The notes under the pieces were generated by a model that made no database searches, had not been told where the DNA came from, and saw only the letters and a list, made by a program, of their open reading frames with translations. From NCBI GenBank assembly GCA_001931875.2, contig MSJH02000824.1, positions 275,837-339,836 on the forward strand: a stretch of DNA of 64,000 bases, read 5' to 3'. The DNA is from Byssochlamys sp. IMV 00236. Taxonomy: Eukaryota; Ascomycota; Eurotiomycetes; Eurotiales; Thermoascaceae. Each line of letters begins with the position of its first letter. Position 1 is the stretch's first letter. A program made the translations under genes and the position numbers. Shown here one piece after another: positions 49,546 to 62,313 of this stretch.

Positions 49546-49757
49546 TATTATAAAATAGCAGTTAAAACTAGTAAGTATTATAGAGAATTATATAACTTTA
49601 TTATATAATAAGGAAATAAATATTTTAAGATAATTTATAATAAGAAAATAATAATAATAATAATTATAGTTTTACTTCTTATATTTATTCTTTTAAGTTA
49701 TTTTTCTAGATTTAAAAGAAATAAGTCTTACTATAATTAAATCTATTTCTTTTAACT
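49546..49757 (+). repeat. 5' LTR of copia copy C (212 bp)
   Basis: First 28 or so bp (TATTATAAAATAG...ACTAGTAA) and last few bp (CTTTTAACT) match the A/B LTR; the centre is unrelated and contains an AATAATAATAAT run. Confidence 0.88.
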
Positions 49758-50451
49758 AGTTATAAGCCTAGGTTTATAATAACTTAGGAGAAATTAAGTA
49801 ATATAAAACTCTTTACTTAAAGCTATAAGATTTAAAATAGTAATAATAAGCTACTTTTATATAAGAGAACTTATAATAAGATTACTCTAGTATTTTAAGA
49901 TTAAGCATTAAATCTAATAAGAATTAAAACCTATTAAAGGTTAGAAAATTAACTTACTATAAAAATATTATTAATAAAAAATATTAATAATTAAAAGAGA
50001 AGACTTATTTTTATCTTTTTAAAAGAGAATTATAAGAAGTAATTTTTTTATATAAGGAAATAGCTTATTAATAAGAACTATTAAAAAGCTATTAAATTAA
50101 ATAAAAATCTATATAAAGCTATATATAATAAAACTAATATAACTATATAATACTAGATTACTAAATACTTATTTAAAGATAATTAAAATAGATTTATTAA
50201 CTTCTTTAATATAAAGGTATTATAAAAGGCCTTATAAATAAAATATTAAAAAACCTTTCTTACTTAAAGATACTAGTTTATTTAATTATATATATAATTT
50301 TAAATAACTCTTAAATAAATAATCTTAAATATTTAAGGGTAATTATAATAAATAAGAAAGAGAATTATAATATTTAATAATATAATATTTTTTTTAGCTA
50401 AATTAAAAGTTAAAATATAATAATTACTCTTAATATTATTTAAAGAATATA

Positions 50452-50590
50452 TATTATAAAGAAAACTCGCGGGCTTATTACCTTTAAGGCTTATTACCTT
50501 ATTTTACTAGTTATATTAAATATATTAATAACTTTATTTCTCGCGAGACTTAGTAAAATTTAACCTTCTTATACTTTTATAATGCTAATA
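50452..50590 (+). repeat. left LTR of gypsy D (139 bp)
   Basis: Same length as the right LTR; differences are transitions. Contains CTCGCGGGC and TCTCGCGAGAC, CpG-containing blocks that escaped mutation. Confidence 0.9.
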
Positions 50591-53500
50591 ATTTAGTAGT
50601 ATATCTAGTTTATTTAAGGCTTAACTAGAACTAGAACTAGAGAATTATTTCTAGTTTATTTAAGCCTTAAATATTATTTTACTTAAGTCTCGAGTTTTAA
50701 TAGTTATAATAATATACTATAGTTTAATAATATATTATATTAGATTAAAATATAGTAATAGTAATAATCTATTTATTCTCTCTTTTACTTTCTCTTATTT
50801 TAATAGTATTTTAATTTATTACCTTTAGGCAGAATAATAGTAAAATATTAAGTTATAAAGATTAATTTCCCTAGAATATTTTATTACTTATTAATTTTAT
50901 TATTACCTTTTACTTTACTTTAAGATTACTTTTAATATTAACTCTCTTTATAATAAATATAATATCCTTAAGGGGAAAACTATTAAGAATAAGTATTTTC
51001 TTTTACTTTATAGAATAAATAATTAACTAATTAACTCTTAATTAAATAATAAGTACTTTCTATAAAATAGTAAGAGATTTATTAAGTAACTTTACCTTCT
51101 TATCTTAGTAAAAGGAATATATTAATATTCTTAAATATAAAAGAATAATTAAGCTTATAAATCTATTAAAATATATATATTTAAGGGCGTTATTATTATA
51201 TATAGATAGTTAAGCATTATTTTCCTCTATTAAGCGCCTTTTCTCCTCTATTAAAAACTCTCCCTTCTCTATTAAATAGCCCTCTTCTCTTTAATAAAGT
51301 TCTTTTTTTCTAGAAGAAAGCTATTTAAGCTCTTTATCTGTAAAATATTTATTAGAACTATCTTTTTTTTTATTAAAGCTATCTGAGTTTCCTCTTAAGC
51401 TATTAAAACTATTACTTTTAAGTTTATATAAGTCTTTACTTTTCGCCCTTAAATACTTATCTTTAAGTAAAAATCTAAGTAAATATTTAAAGTAAAAAGA
51501 TATAATATAGCCTAAATTTAATACTATAGGCTAAGCCCTTAAATAGTATCTTAAATACTAACTTACTATTAGTATAAATATTTAAAGAGATTAGAGAATT
51601 ATTCTAATAAAATTAAGGTATTTTATAATAGTTAAGTAAATATCCTATATTAAATAAAGATATAGAATATATAAGATAATTAAATTAAGAGCAGAATATT
51701 AATTATAATAAATCTTGCGATAATATAAGATAATTAAAATAGAGATCTTACGATATAATAAAATAATTAAAATAAAGATAAAGATAATATATTAATCTTA
51801 ATAATACATAAAATACTACTATAATACCTTTTATAATAATATTTATAATATATATAAATAGCTTATAAAAGCAGGAGAAACTAAGTTTCTTTTAGCTAAA
51901 CTTTAAAGATTATAAGTATATTAAAATAAAACTTATTATTACTATTAGCAGTTAAATATATTATAGAGATATTTACCTTTTTATAAAATATATTTAAGAC
52001 CTTATCTTTATAAAGAGAGAAGAATAAGTAAGGCTATAAATTTATATCTTACTTAAGGGCTAAGTATTTTAATAATATAGTATAGAGCTATTTAATTTTA
52101 AGTAAAATAATTTAAGAGAATATTTAGTTAATAATACCTAGATTTTATTATTATTATAATATTTTAAAATAAGTACTATTATAGTAATTTAAGAACTTAA
52201 GAAACTTAATTACTTAATAAATAATATTAAGAAAGAAATAATATTATAAGTCTTTATCTAAATAGTTATTTAACTCTATAAAGCTACTAGAACTTTAAGC
52301 TTATATAACTAGTTACTCTTAGCTTAAAATAAGTTCTTATTAAGTCTATACTATAATATTATTTATTTAAAAGAATATATAATACTAGTATAATTTATTA
52401 ACTTTATTAATAATACCTTTATAATTTAGTAAGATTAAGCTAATCTTAAGAAAAGTTACTAAAGCTAAATACTATAATACTACTATTATTAATAGAATTA
52501 CTCTTATTATAAAACGTAATATATAAATAGAGAGTAATAAAATTACCTCTATTATAGTATCTTTAGATAATAAACTTTTCTCTAGAGATAATTCCTTAAT
52601 AATTTTAAACCGGCTAATAATTTATAATAGAAACTAAACAGATATTAAAATAAATGCAGATAAAGAGATTATTTCTTAATTCTCTTAAAATAGCCCTTTA
52701 CTTTATTATAATAACTAGTTACTTTAAAACCTTTAAACTAAGAGTATTTATAATATATATTTAATATATTTATTAAAGAATTATCTAGAGATATTATAAA
52801 GTAAAAACTAGAAATAATTAATAATATCTTACTTAATAATAATCTATATACTAATAGATTCTATTATAGTATATACTTTATATAATATAGAGAAAATATT
52901 AAAGATAGCTAATATCTTACTAATAATATAAACTATAAATATAATAATATTAACTACTTTACTTACTATAGTATTATAAAAGTATAAACTTATATTTACT
53001 ATATTTATAATAGTTTATTTATATTAAGTAATACCTTATACTAGTATTTAAGAGAGATAAATTTTAAATATTATTATTCTATTATAATTATAGGAGAAAC
53101 TTTATACTTATTATTTAAAATACTAGAATATACTCTTACTATAATAAAGTAAGAAATAATTAAAAGATCTCTTAAAGCAGATAATAAGAGAATTAAAATT
53201 TAGCTTATTAAAAATATAATAAGTTAGAAGAAAAATATAATAGTTTAAAAAATTAATTTTAAGAAAATTATAATCTAAAATACTAGATTTATATTAAGCT
53301 AAATTATAGATTAACTTACTCTAGTAATAAGCTAAACTAGCTTTAGAATAAATACTACCTTAAGTATAATATTATCTATAGTTAATTTAATAAAATCTAT
53401 ATTACTAAAAATAGTGCTTAGCTTTAAAGAAAGAAAAGAGACTAATAATATAAAGATACTTTTAAGTCTTAAGAATAATTATAATAAAATTTTAATAGTA

Positions 53501-56500
53501 TTATTATTACTATTTATAAAAATACTATAATTAATTTAATTAATAGTAACTCTTTAACTATAGAGATTTAAATATTTCTTTTAAGAATAATACTATACTA
53601 AAGCTAATACTTATATTACTAGGTTTAAATTAAGTATAATTTATTTTAATAGCAAATACTTAATAATAGTAATTAATAAATACTTTTTATAGTAATATAT
53701 ATTATATATATTACTTTAAGATATTATTAAAGTTATAATACGAGATATTAAAAGTATTATATTTTACTTAATATAATTTATTTAATTCTTAATAAAGCTT
53801 TTTATAAAGATTAATAGATTACTAGTAATAGTAAAATTAAATATTAAGGTATATCTTATTAATAATTTAAAAGCTAATATATTATTAAGCAATAATACCC
53901 TTAGTTTATATAGCTTTATTTTAAACTTAAGAATAAGTATAGCTATTATTAAAGTATATAAAAGAGTAAAACTTCTAATTAAAGTAATAATAAAACTAGA
54001 GTATTATATATTATAACTATTATACTTAGCTAAATAAATTATTTTACCCTTAAGAATAAGTATATAATTACTAGTTTATATTAAAAGCGCGCTTAAAGAT
54101 AATAGAGATTATTTCTTTAAACTATATTATATATATATTATATTATTTATATATATTATTAATACTAATATATTCTTTATTTAAGTTAATAATCTTTTAG
54201 ATTAGCCTTAAGTAATTCTAAAGAAAATATATTTAAATATATTAAATAAAATAGCTAATATAGAAGTATTATTACTTAATTTTACTATAGCCTTATTTAT
54301 ATAAATTCTATAAAGTAAAATTAAATAAAGTAAGCTAACTCTTAAAATAATCTAATAACTTAAGCTTAAATAATATATATTAAATAAAATAACTATATTT
54401 AATAAGCTAGATATTATAAACTATTTATAAAAAATCCTTAATAAATATAATATTTAAGAAGATTATAGTTTTATAAATATATTAGAGAATTAGTAAATAA
54501 AGATATTATTTAAAGAAGGCTAAGAAAGATATTTATTACGCTATAGTAAGGTTTATTCTTTTAATCTTAAAGATAAAGAAGTTATTAATTAAATTTTTAA
54601 TAAACTCTATAAGTAAGAATAAATATTTTAAATAAAAGGATATATACTTAATAAATATTTTATATTTATTATTTAGAAGATAATTAAGAAGAATAATATT
54701 TAAATATATAAAGAATATATTATAATTAATATTAGACTACTAAACTATAAAATAAAACTAAATATTTATTTAATCTTAATTTAAGATAATATTCTTATAA
54801 TAATTAAAGAATATATATATATTTTTATCTTTAATATTATCTTATTTTTTACTAATAGTAAGTCTTTCTTTTATATTAATTAAGGCTAGCTATTATAATA
54901 TATTATAGCTAAAAAATCTTTAATATTATAGTAATAAAATTCTATAATATACTTATTTATATATAACGGCTAATAAATTTCTATTTAAGAAAGCTCTATA
55001 AATTTATATAAATCTATATTAATAACCTTATTATTACCTCTTAAATATTAAAATAATATAAAGAATATTTATATTTTATTTTTTCTATCTTATATAATTT
55101 AAATATTACTTTAAATTTAAAAAAGTTATTTATTAGATTTCTATCTATAACTCTATTAAGCAAATATATTAATATATTTAATATAGTAATCTTAGAAGAT
55201 AAAATTAAAGTAATTATAGATTTATCTTTTCCTATAACTTTTAAGAACTTAGAATATTTTCTTACTTTAATAAAATAGTTTTACTAGTATATTCTTAGCT
55301 ATACTATTATTACTAGATTATTATAAGACTATAAAATATTATTAATAAAAGTAGGATTAATTAAAGAAAAACTATATTAGAAGTTTATAGCTATAACTTA
55401 AGTTAACTTTTTAATAATAAGTAAATTTAAAGTATTTATAGAGTTAAAGTAATACTTTTATAATTTATCCTTTTTATTATACTTTTCTTTAAACAGAATA
55501 TTATATATTAATCTAAATATAGCTAGTAGCTTAAGAGCTAATATATTATATTATAGAATAAAAGCTATAGTCTATTATATTTATAATAAGAATTATATAA
55601 ATAGATAATATTTATCTTTATTAAGTTCTTTAACTAAGGCTATACCTAATAGATAAAGAGTATAACTTATTTTATTCTTATTATATTAACTTAATATAAT
55701 AAAAACTAAGTATTAGCTAATAGAACTAGAAGTAATATATTTAATTTAAATATTTTATAAGATTTATTACTTAATAAAAGTATTTAAAAGACTTATTATA
55801 ATATATATAAATTATAAGGCTATACTTACTATTATAAAATAAATATCTTTAAAGTTTAATTTTATAGAAAGAATAAACTTATAACTTATATTAACTAGCT
55901 AATATATTTAATATTTTAGCTTAAATATATAATATAAGCCTAGTAAAGTAAATATAGTTTTTAATATATTCTTACGCCTATTATCTATAATAGTAAAGCC
56001 TTATATATCTTTACTTAAAGATATTAAAGACTTTATTATTTTCTATAGTAATAGTAATAATATAATAATAGTATACTAGAATAATATAATAACTGCTAAG
56101 AAAGTAAAGATAATAGATAAAACTATTAAAATAATAACCTAGAAAAATAAGATAATTTAGCAGAATATAAGTTAAATAAGTAGAAGTATTAAAGTAATAC
56201 TCTCTAATAATAAAGTAGTATTTAAATAAGACTATACTAATAAGACTAATAACTTAAACGATAATTAGACTTATATATAGAAAAATACTACTAATACTAG
56301 TTTTAATAAAAGAGTAAATTAAGATAAGCTTAAATAAATAATATTATTAGTTAAAGTTAATAATAACTTTAAAAAGAAGCTAGTATATAAATATAATAAT
56401 AACTAAAGATAGTTATAAGTTATAGATATTATCTAGTTAAATAGTAAGATTATACTTTCTTATAAAATAAGGGATAAACTCTTATATTTACTTAATTACT

Positions 56501-57930
56501 ATAATAAATATATATATCTTTATATTTCTATAATTATAGCAGGAAAAATCTTTTATTTTACTTATAATAAAACTAGCTATTTAAGAATTAATAAAATATT
56601 TAATAGACTTAATAGCCTTATAATTTATAAGAGAGTTAAACTCTTATATTATTATATTAAATACTGCCTATAATATATTATTAATAAAACTAGAAGATAT
56701 AAACTATATAGCTCTATATAATTAATCTTTATATCTCTTATTCTATTCTATACTATTATAATTAACTTTATATTTAAGCTATTAATTATAAGAGAATAAT
56801 AGAAAGATTATAATTACTATATATTTATTATATATAAATTTATTAAGTATATTATATTTATTTAAAGTATTGTTATATAGATAATATAATAGTAAGGTAT
56901 TATACTTTTAAATAGACTATATCTTATAGATTAAGAATTATTATATTAAATAATATTTAATAGAGATTAAAAGTTCTTTTTAAAGCTTTAAAAAGCGTTA
57001 TTTATAAAACTAAATATAAACTTACTTTACTTAATCGCCTATTACCTCTAAATAAATAGTTAAAGTAAATATACTAATTAATAAGCTAAAATAGCCCTGC
57101 GCTATCTATTTATTAATATAGAGAATTCTGCGGATTAACTAATAATATTACCTATTCTTTAAGAGATTATAAACTCTATAAAGAGTATAGTAACTAGCTA
57201 TTCTTCTTATAAACTTATATATAGTATAAGATTACTAATAATAATAAGCCTTCTATATAATTATTCTAGTAAATAAAGCTTTATATATTAAATAAATACT
57301 AGGAAAGCTATTAATATTGCTATAATAAATATAAAATATTTTTATAATTAAAAATATTAGTAAATATACTTCTTTTTAAAGGATAAAGTCTTTTTATAGC
57401 TATATTATAGCTATAGTATTCTATTTATAGCTATCTTAGGATAAAAGCTATTTACTTAATATATAAGCTTATTTATAGTCTTTAAATAAATTAGAAAATT
57501 AATATATATACTTAATCTCCTAGTATATTAAAAGGTATATAATATTATATTTATAGCCTATTTTAAACTTATAGCATATAGTAAAGACCCCTTTAATTAA
57601 ACCCCTTTATTAGCTAAGCTAATTAATATAGAATAAGATAAAATAGTAGAATATAAGATTAAGATATTAATTAATAAATGTATCTAATACTGCTATAAGT
57701 AATATATTATAAAATATCTTATATAATAGAAGAGTTAAGAATTAGAGTTTAATATTTAATATAATATTAATAATCTAAGTAACGCTAAGAAGTTAATATA
57801 AGATTATAAGAAATAGTATAAATTACTAGTAGTTTAAATAGCGGTTTAAGTAATAGTTTTAATAATAGTTTTAATAGCAGATTAAGTAATAGCGCGAATA
57901 CTATTTTTATTTTTTATTAGGGGAGTATAT

Positions 57931-58069
57931 TATTATAAAGAAGACTTGCGGGCTTATTACCTTTAAGGCTTATTACCTTATTCTACTAGTTATATTATAT
58001 ATATTAGTAATCTCGCTCCTCGCAGAACTTAGTAAAATTTAACCTTCTTATACCCCTATAATATTAATA
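57931..58069 (+). repeat. right LTR of gypsy D (139 bp)
   Basis: Partner of 50,452-50,590, preceded by the AGGGGAG purine tract and ending AATATTAATA. Confidence 0.9.
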
Positions 58070-61000
58070 ATATATTATTACTAGAATAATAATTAATATA
58101 TAAAAAAATCTAGAAATAGAAAATATTCTAGCTATTTTAAAAGAGATAAAAGCTTAACTTTAGGCTAAACTAATTAATATATCTTTTATATAAAATAAGT
58201 AGATAATTATTAAATATTATTTTTATAAGAAGGATTATTATATTAAGAAATACTTATTTTTATTTATTATTTAAAAGGCTTTAAAAGATAATAAAAGATA
58301 ATAATAAAAATTTTTAAAAAAGATATTTAATAATTTATCTATTAATAATAAAAAAATAATAATAATAATCTTAGAATTCTATAAGGAGATTTAATCTCTA
58401 AAAAATAAATAATTAAAGAATAGAAAATAGAAAATATATAAAATAAAAGAAACTTTAGATATTAAAATAAATTAATCTTAGTTAAAGACTTTAACTTTAA
58501 TTAATTTTAATAACTAGATTTCTTATAAAATTACTTATCTTTTTAAAGATATAATTAATAAAAATCTATTTTAATAGTATATAAATAATAGTATTAGTTT
58601 ATATATAATTAATAAAAATTACTATTTTAAAGGACTGCTAATTTAAATTTAATAAAGATATATTTATATAAGTAGAGAAATTCTATATTTAAAATATATA
58701 AAAATAATTATTTTATAAGATTAAAATAAAAAGGTTTTAAACCTAGAGAATATATTACTTATATTAAACCTTAAGATAAACCTTTTATTAATTAAGATAT
58801 TTTACTAGTAATTAAACCTATATAAATATTTTAATAAGAGAATAATATTTATATTAAATAAGTTAAATAGTATAGTAATTTAAGGTACTATTAAATATAG
58901 AGTTTATATTATTAAGAAAGTTTTTTTAGATTAAATATTTAAGTTACTATATATACTTATAATACTATTACTAATTAAAGATACTTTTAATATTATAGTT
59001 ATTACTTAAAAGAAGGATATTAAGAAAGTCTTTTTTAAAAATCTTAAGAGCTTAAGTTTAAAGACTTAAAAGAAGTACTAACTATAGTATAAAAGAATTA
59101 ATTATTTTAAACTTAAAAAGGTTAGAAATCTATATAAATTAACTATATTAAGAAAATTAATTAAAGTAATAATTAACTATTAATATATAACTTATATTAT
59201 AGTTAATATTAGAAATAAAAGAGATATAATAAGTAAGTAAAAAAATAGTATTTTAAAACTTATTTATATAAATATATATAGTTAAATACTAGAATTTAAA
59301 GATAAATATATCTATTTTTTAATAATTATAAATAATTATTTAAAAAAAATATAAATATTTTTAATAAGAGCTAAATCTAATATTACTCCTATTTTAAATA
59401 AATAAAAAAAAGAGATAGAAATAGTAATAGGCCTTAAAATTTTTAATATAAGATTTAATAATATACTAAAATTTAAAAATATATTTAAAACTTAAAGGAA
59501 AAAGTTTAATATTTATTATAAACTAATAGTCTATTATATATTAACTTAAAATAAAGCTATAAAATAAATATATTAGACTATTAAGAAAGGAATAAAAGCT
59601 ATATTTAAAGATTTAAATCTACCTGTTAAACTATAAGTAGAGATAGCTTAAACTAATATATATATTAAAAATAAAGTATTAAATAAACCTATAATTAAAA
59701 GGGTTTAAATTATTTTAAAAAAAAGCCTTTATTAAAGTTAAACTATTAATTAATTATCTTAAAGTATAAGGATATTAAATAGTTTTATATATAAACCTAG
59801 ACTCTTTATTATAAGAAATAAGAAGAGATAAGCTAATAGATTAAAGTAAAATCTATATTTCTATAAAATATATTAAGGGAATAAATAAATAATAGAGAGT
59901 TTAAATACTAGATATAAGAAAGATTATTAAGACTCATTAAATTAAATTCTTTAAAAATAAATTAAAAGAAGAATTAAATCTTAAAATCTTTTAAAGATTA
60001 ATGCTAAACTTAATATTAATAAAAAATTTAAAAGGTTAACTTATAACTTAATTAAATATACTATTTATTTTAACTAGATTAAATATATATAGCCTCTTAA
60101 GAGAAAAGGAAGATAATATTAATAATTAAAAGAAAAACCTTATAAAAGCTTTCCTTAAGGTAATTAATTAATAGGAGAAAAATCTTATAAAAGCTTTCTT
60201 TAAGACTAATAATAATCTTAATATTTATAATAATTTACTTATAGACTCTCTATCTTAATTAAGCAGATAAATAATATCTTATATAAAAATCCCCTATATA
60301 ATAAAGTAAAAAAGGGAGAAATATAAGCTAATAAAAAATAAATAAGAGATAAAGTTCTATAAGGTAATACTTATACTAAATCTTTTAAGCCTAGGTATTA
60401 ATATAGATTAAGAAGAAAATATAAAATAAATATTATATATTATAATAGCTATTTATATAGCTAAAAAATAAATTTTAATTTTAAATTTATATTATATTAT
60501 AATTAATAACCTTATTTAAGGTAAATTATAGTAGAGTATATTTAAAGCTAAAATAAATATATTTTAAGTAAATAGCACTTTTAAAATAATTATTTTATTA
60601 TTTAAAGCTAATATTATTATTAGCTAATAAGTATTTATTATAAAATATAACTTAGATAGCTTCCTTTAAAAGCTTAAAATATATTTTATTACTTAAGGAT
60701 TTACCTAGAAATATAATATTAATTTTAAGTATACCTTTACTTTTACTCTTTATTATAATACCTTATAAGTCTTTTTAGCTATTATTATAATAGAAGATTA
60801 TAAGTGCTATATTATAGATATTAATAATGCCTTTATAGAGTTAATATTAAAGGAGGAAATATATATAATAGCTTTACTTAAAATAAACATTCTATTAAGA
60901 ATAATACTTAAGGTTCTTAGATCTCTATATAGCTTAAAGTAAGCTATAAGAGATTAGAATTAAACCTATATTAAAATACTTTAAAAAATAGGTTTTATAT

Positions 61001-62096
61001 AAATTAATATTAATTTATACTTACTATAATACTTAGAAAAAGAGATTTTAATCTTAATATATATTAATAATATTTTAATTAGCGCAAAGTAAATAGAGAA
61101 TATTAACTAGTTTAAGTAATAATTTACAGTCTATAAAATTAAGGACTTAAAAGAGGTAAAGAAAATTTTTAGCATTTAAATTATCTATAATAAAAAAAAT
61201 AGAATATTAATAATAAATTAATTTTATTATATTAAGGAACTCCTATTAAAATATAGAATAAGTAAAGAAAAGATATATTTAGTTAGCATTTTACTAAATA
61301 AATAGAATTATTTAAAGCTATTTAGTCTATAAGATAAAAAAGGCAGATTAAAAGAAATATTAATAGATTATTAATAGCCTTATTTACTTAATAATTTTAA
61401 TAAGGCCTAATATTATATTTATTATTAGTAGATTAAGTTAGTATTTATTAAATCTATTTAAAAGATATTTTAAGGCCTTAAAGTCTTTAATAAAATATTT
61501 TTAATTAACTATATATCTTAGTCTTAAGTTTAATATAAATTAGGGCTAATAATTTATTAAATATTTAGATTTAAATTATATAATAAATAAGACTAATTAG
61601 ATATTAATCTTAAGAAATATCTTTATTTTAACTAGCTGCTTAATAAGCTAGTTAAATAAAAAATAAAAGTTTATTATAACTTTAATAATAAAAATTAAAT
61701 ATATAGCTATATATTAAGCTATAAAATAATTTTAATAATTAGCCTTACTTTTAAGAGATATAGGTTATAGAAACTATATTAGCTTAAACTAATATAAACC
61801 TTTAATAAAAGAGAAATAAGCCTTTATTATTAAATCTCTAATAAAAGTATTTAAAAATAATTAAGTATTATTCTTACTAATTAGAGATACTTATACTTAT
61901 AAAAAATTAAAGTATATTAATATTATATATTATTATATATAGAATCTATACTAGAGAAATAAGATTAATATAGAATTTATTAAAATTAAGAATATAATAG
62001 TAAATAGCTTTATAAAGCTATTTTTTAAAATAAATTTCTTAAGATTTTTAAAATAATTAAGACTTATTAACTTAGTAAGTTTAGACTAAGGAAAAG

Positions 62097-62308
62097 TATT
62101 ATAAAATAGTAGTTAAGACTAGTAAGTATTATAGGGAATTATATAATTTTATTATATAATAAGGAGATAAATATCTTAAGATAATTTATAGTAAGAAAAT
62201 AATAATAATAATAATTATAGTTCTACTTCTTATACTTATTCTTTTAAGTTACTCTCTTAAATCTAGAAGAGATAAGTTTTACTGCAATTAAATCTATTCC
62301 TTTTAACT
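62097..62308 (+). repeat. 3' LTR of copia copy C (212 bp)
   Basis: Partner of 49,546-49,757, preceded by the purine tract AAGGAAAAG that follows the RNase H relic. Confidence 0.88.
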
Positions 62309-62313
62309 TTATC

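Larger units (their letters stand above)
50452..58069 (+). mobile_element. Ty3/gypsy retrotransposon D, full length, nested in copia C
   Basis: 7,618 bp with two 139-bp LTRs (50,452-50,590 and 57,931-58,069) and matching 5-bp duplications ATATA at 50,447-50,451 and 58,070-58,074. Comparison with copia A across the same place confirms the insertion point. The LTRs start TATTATAAAGAA and carry the least AT-rich blocks nearby (CTCGCGGGC, TTGCGGGC). Reverse transcriptase is readable at about 54,450-55,280, RNase H at about 55,440-55,960 (with a KPSKVN segment like the gypsy HKPGK..VPDALSR end), and integrase at about 56,600-57,450. Reverse transcriptase before integrase fixes Ty3/gypsy. The polypurine tract AGGGGAG precedes the right LTR. 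The first 3.8 kb should hold gag and protease but I cannot read them. Inactivated by RIP. Confidence 0.88.
49546..62308 (+). mobile_element. Ty1/copia retrotransposon copy C, RIP-inactivated, split by gypsy D
   Basis: LTRs of 212 bp at 49,546-49,757 and 62,097-62,308, flanked by TTATT (49,541-49,545) and TTATC (62,309-62,313). The 5' LTR is followed by the primer-binding site AGTTATAAGCCTAG. Its internal region aligns with copies A and B; net length without gypsy D is about 5.14 kb. Readable order on plus: gag (before and just after D), integrase (about 58,600-59,950), reverse transcriptase (about 60,680-61,200), RNase H (about 61,700-62,060). Its LTR shares only the two ends with the A/B type, and the middle differs, so it is a distinct subfamily. 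Not functional. Confidence 0.88.

Noticed and set aside
15990..62308. Treating gag-pol stretches of the retrotransposons as coding genes
   Set aside because: Every long domain is riddled with RIP stop codons; I annotate them only as relics inside mobile elements.
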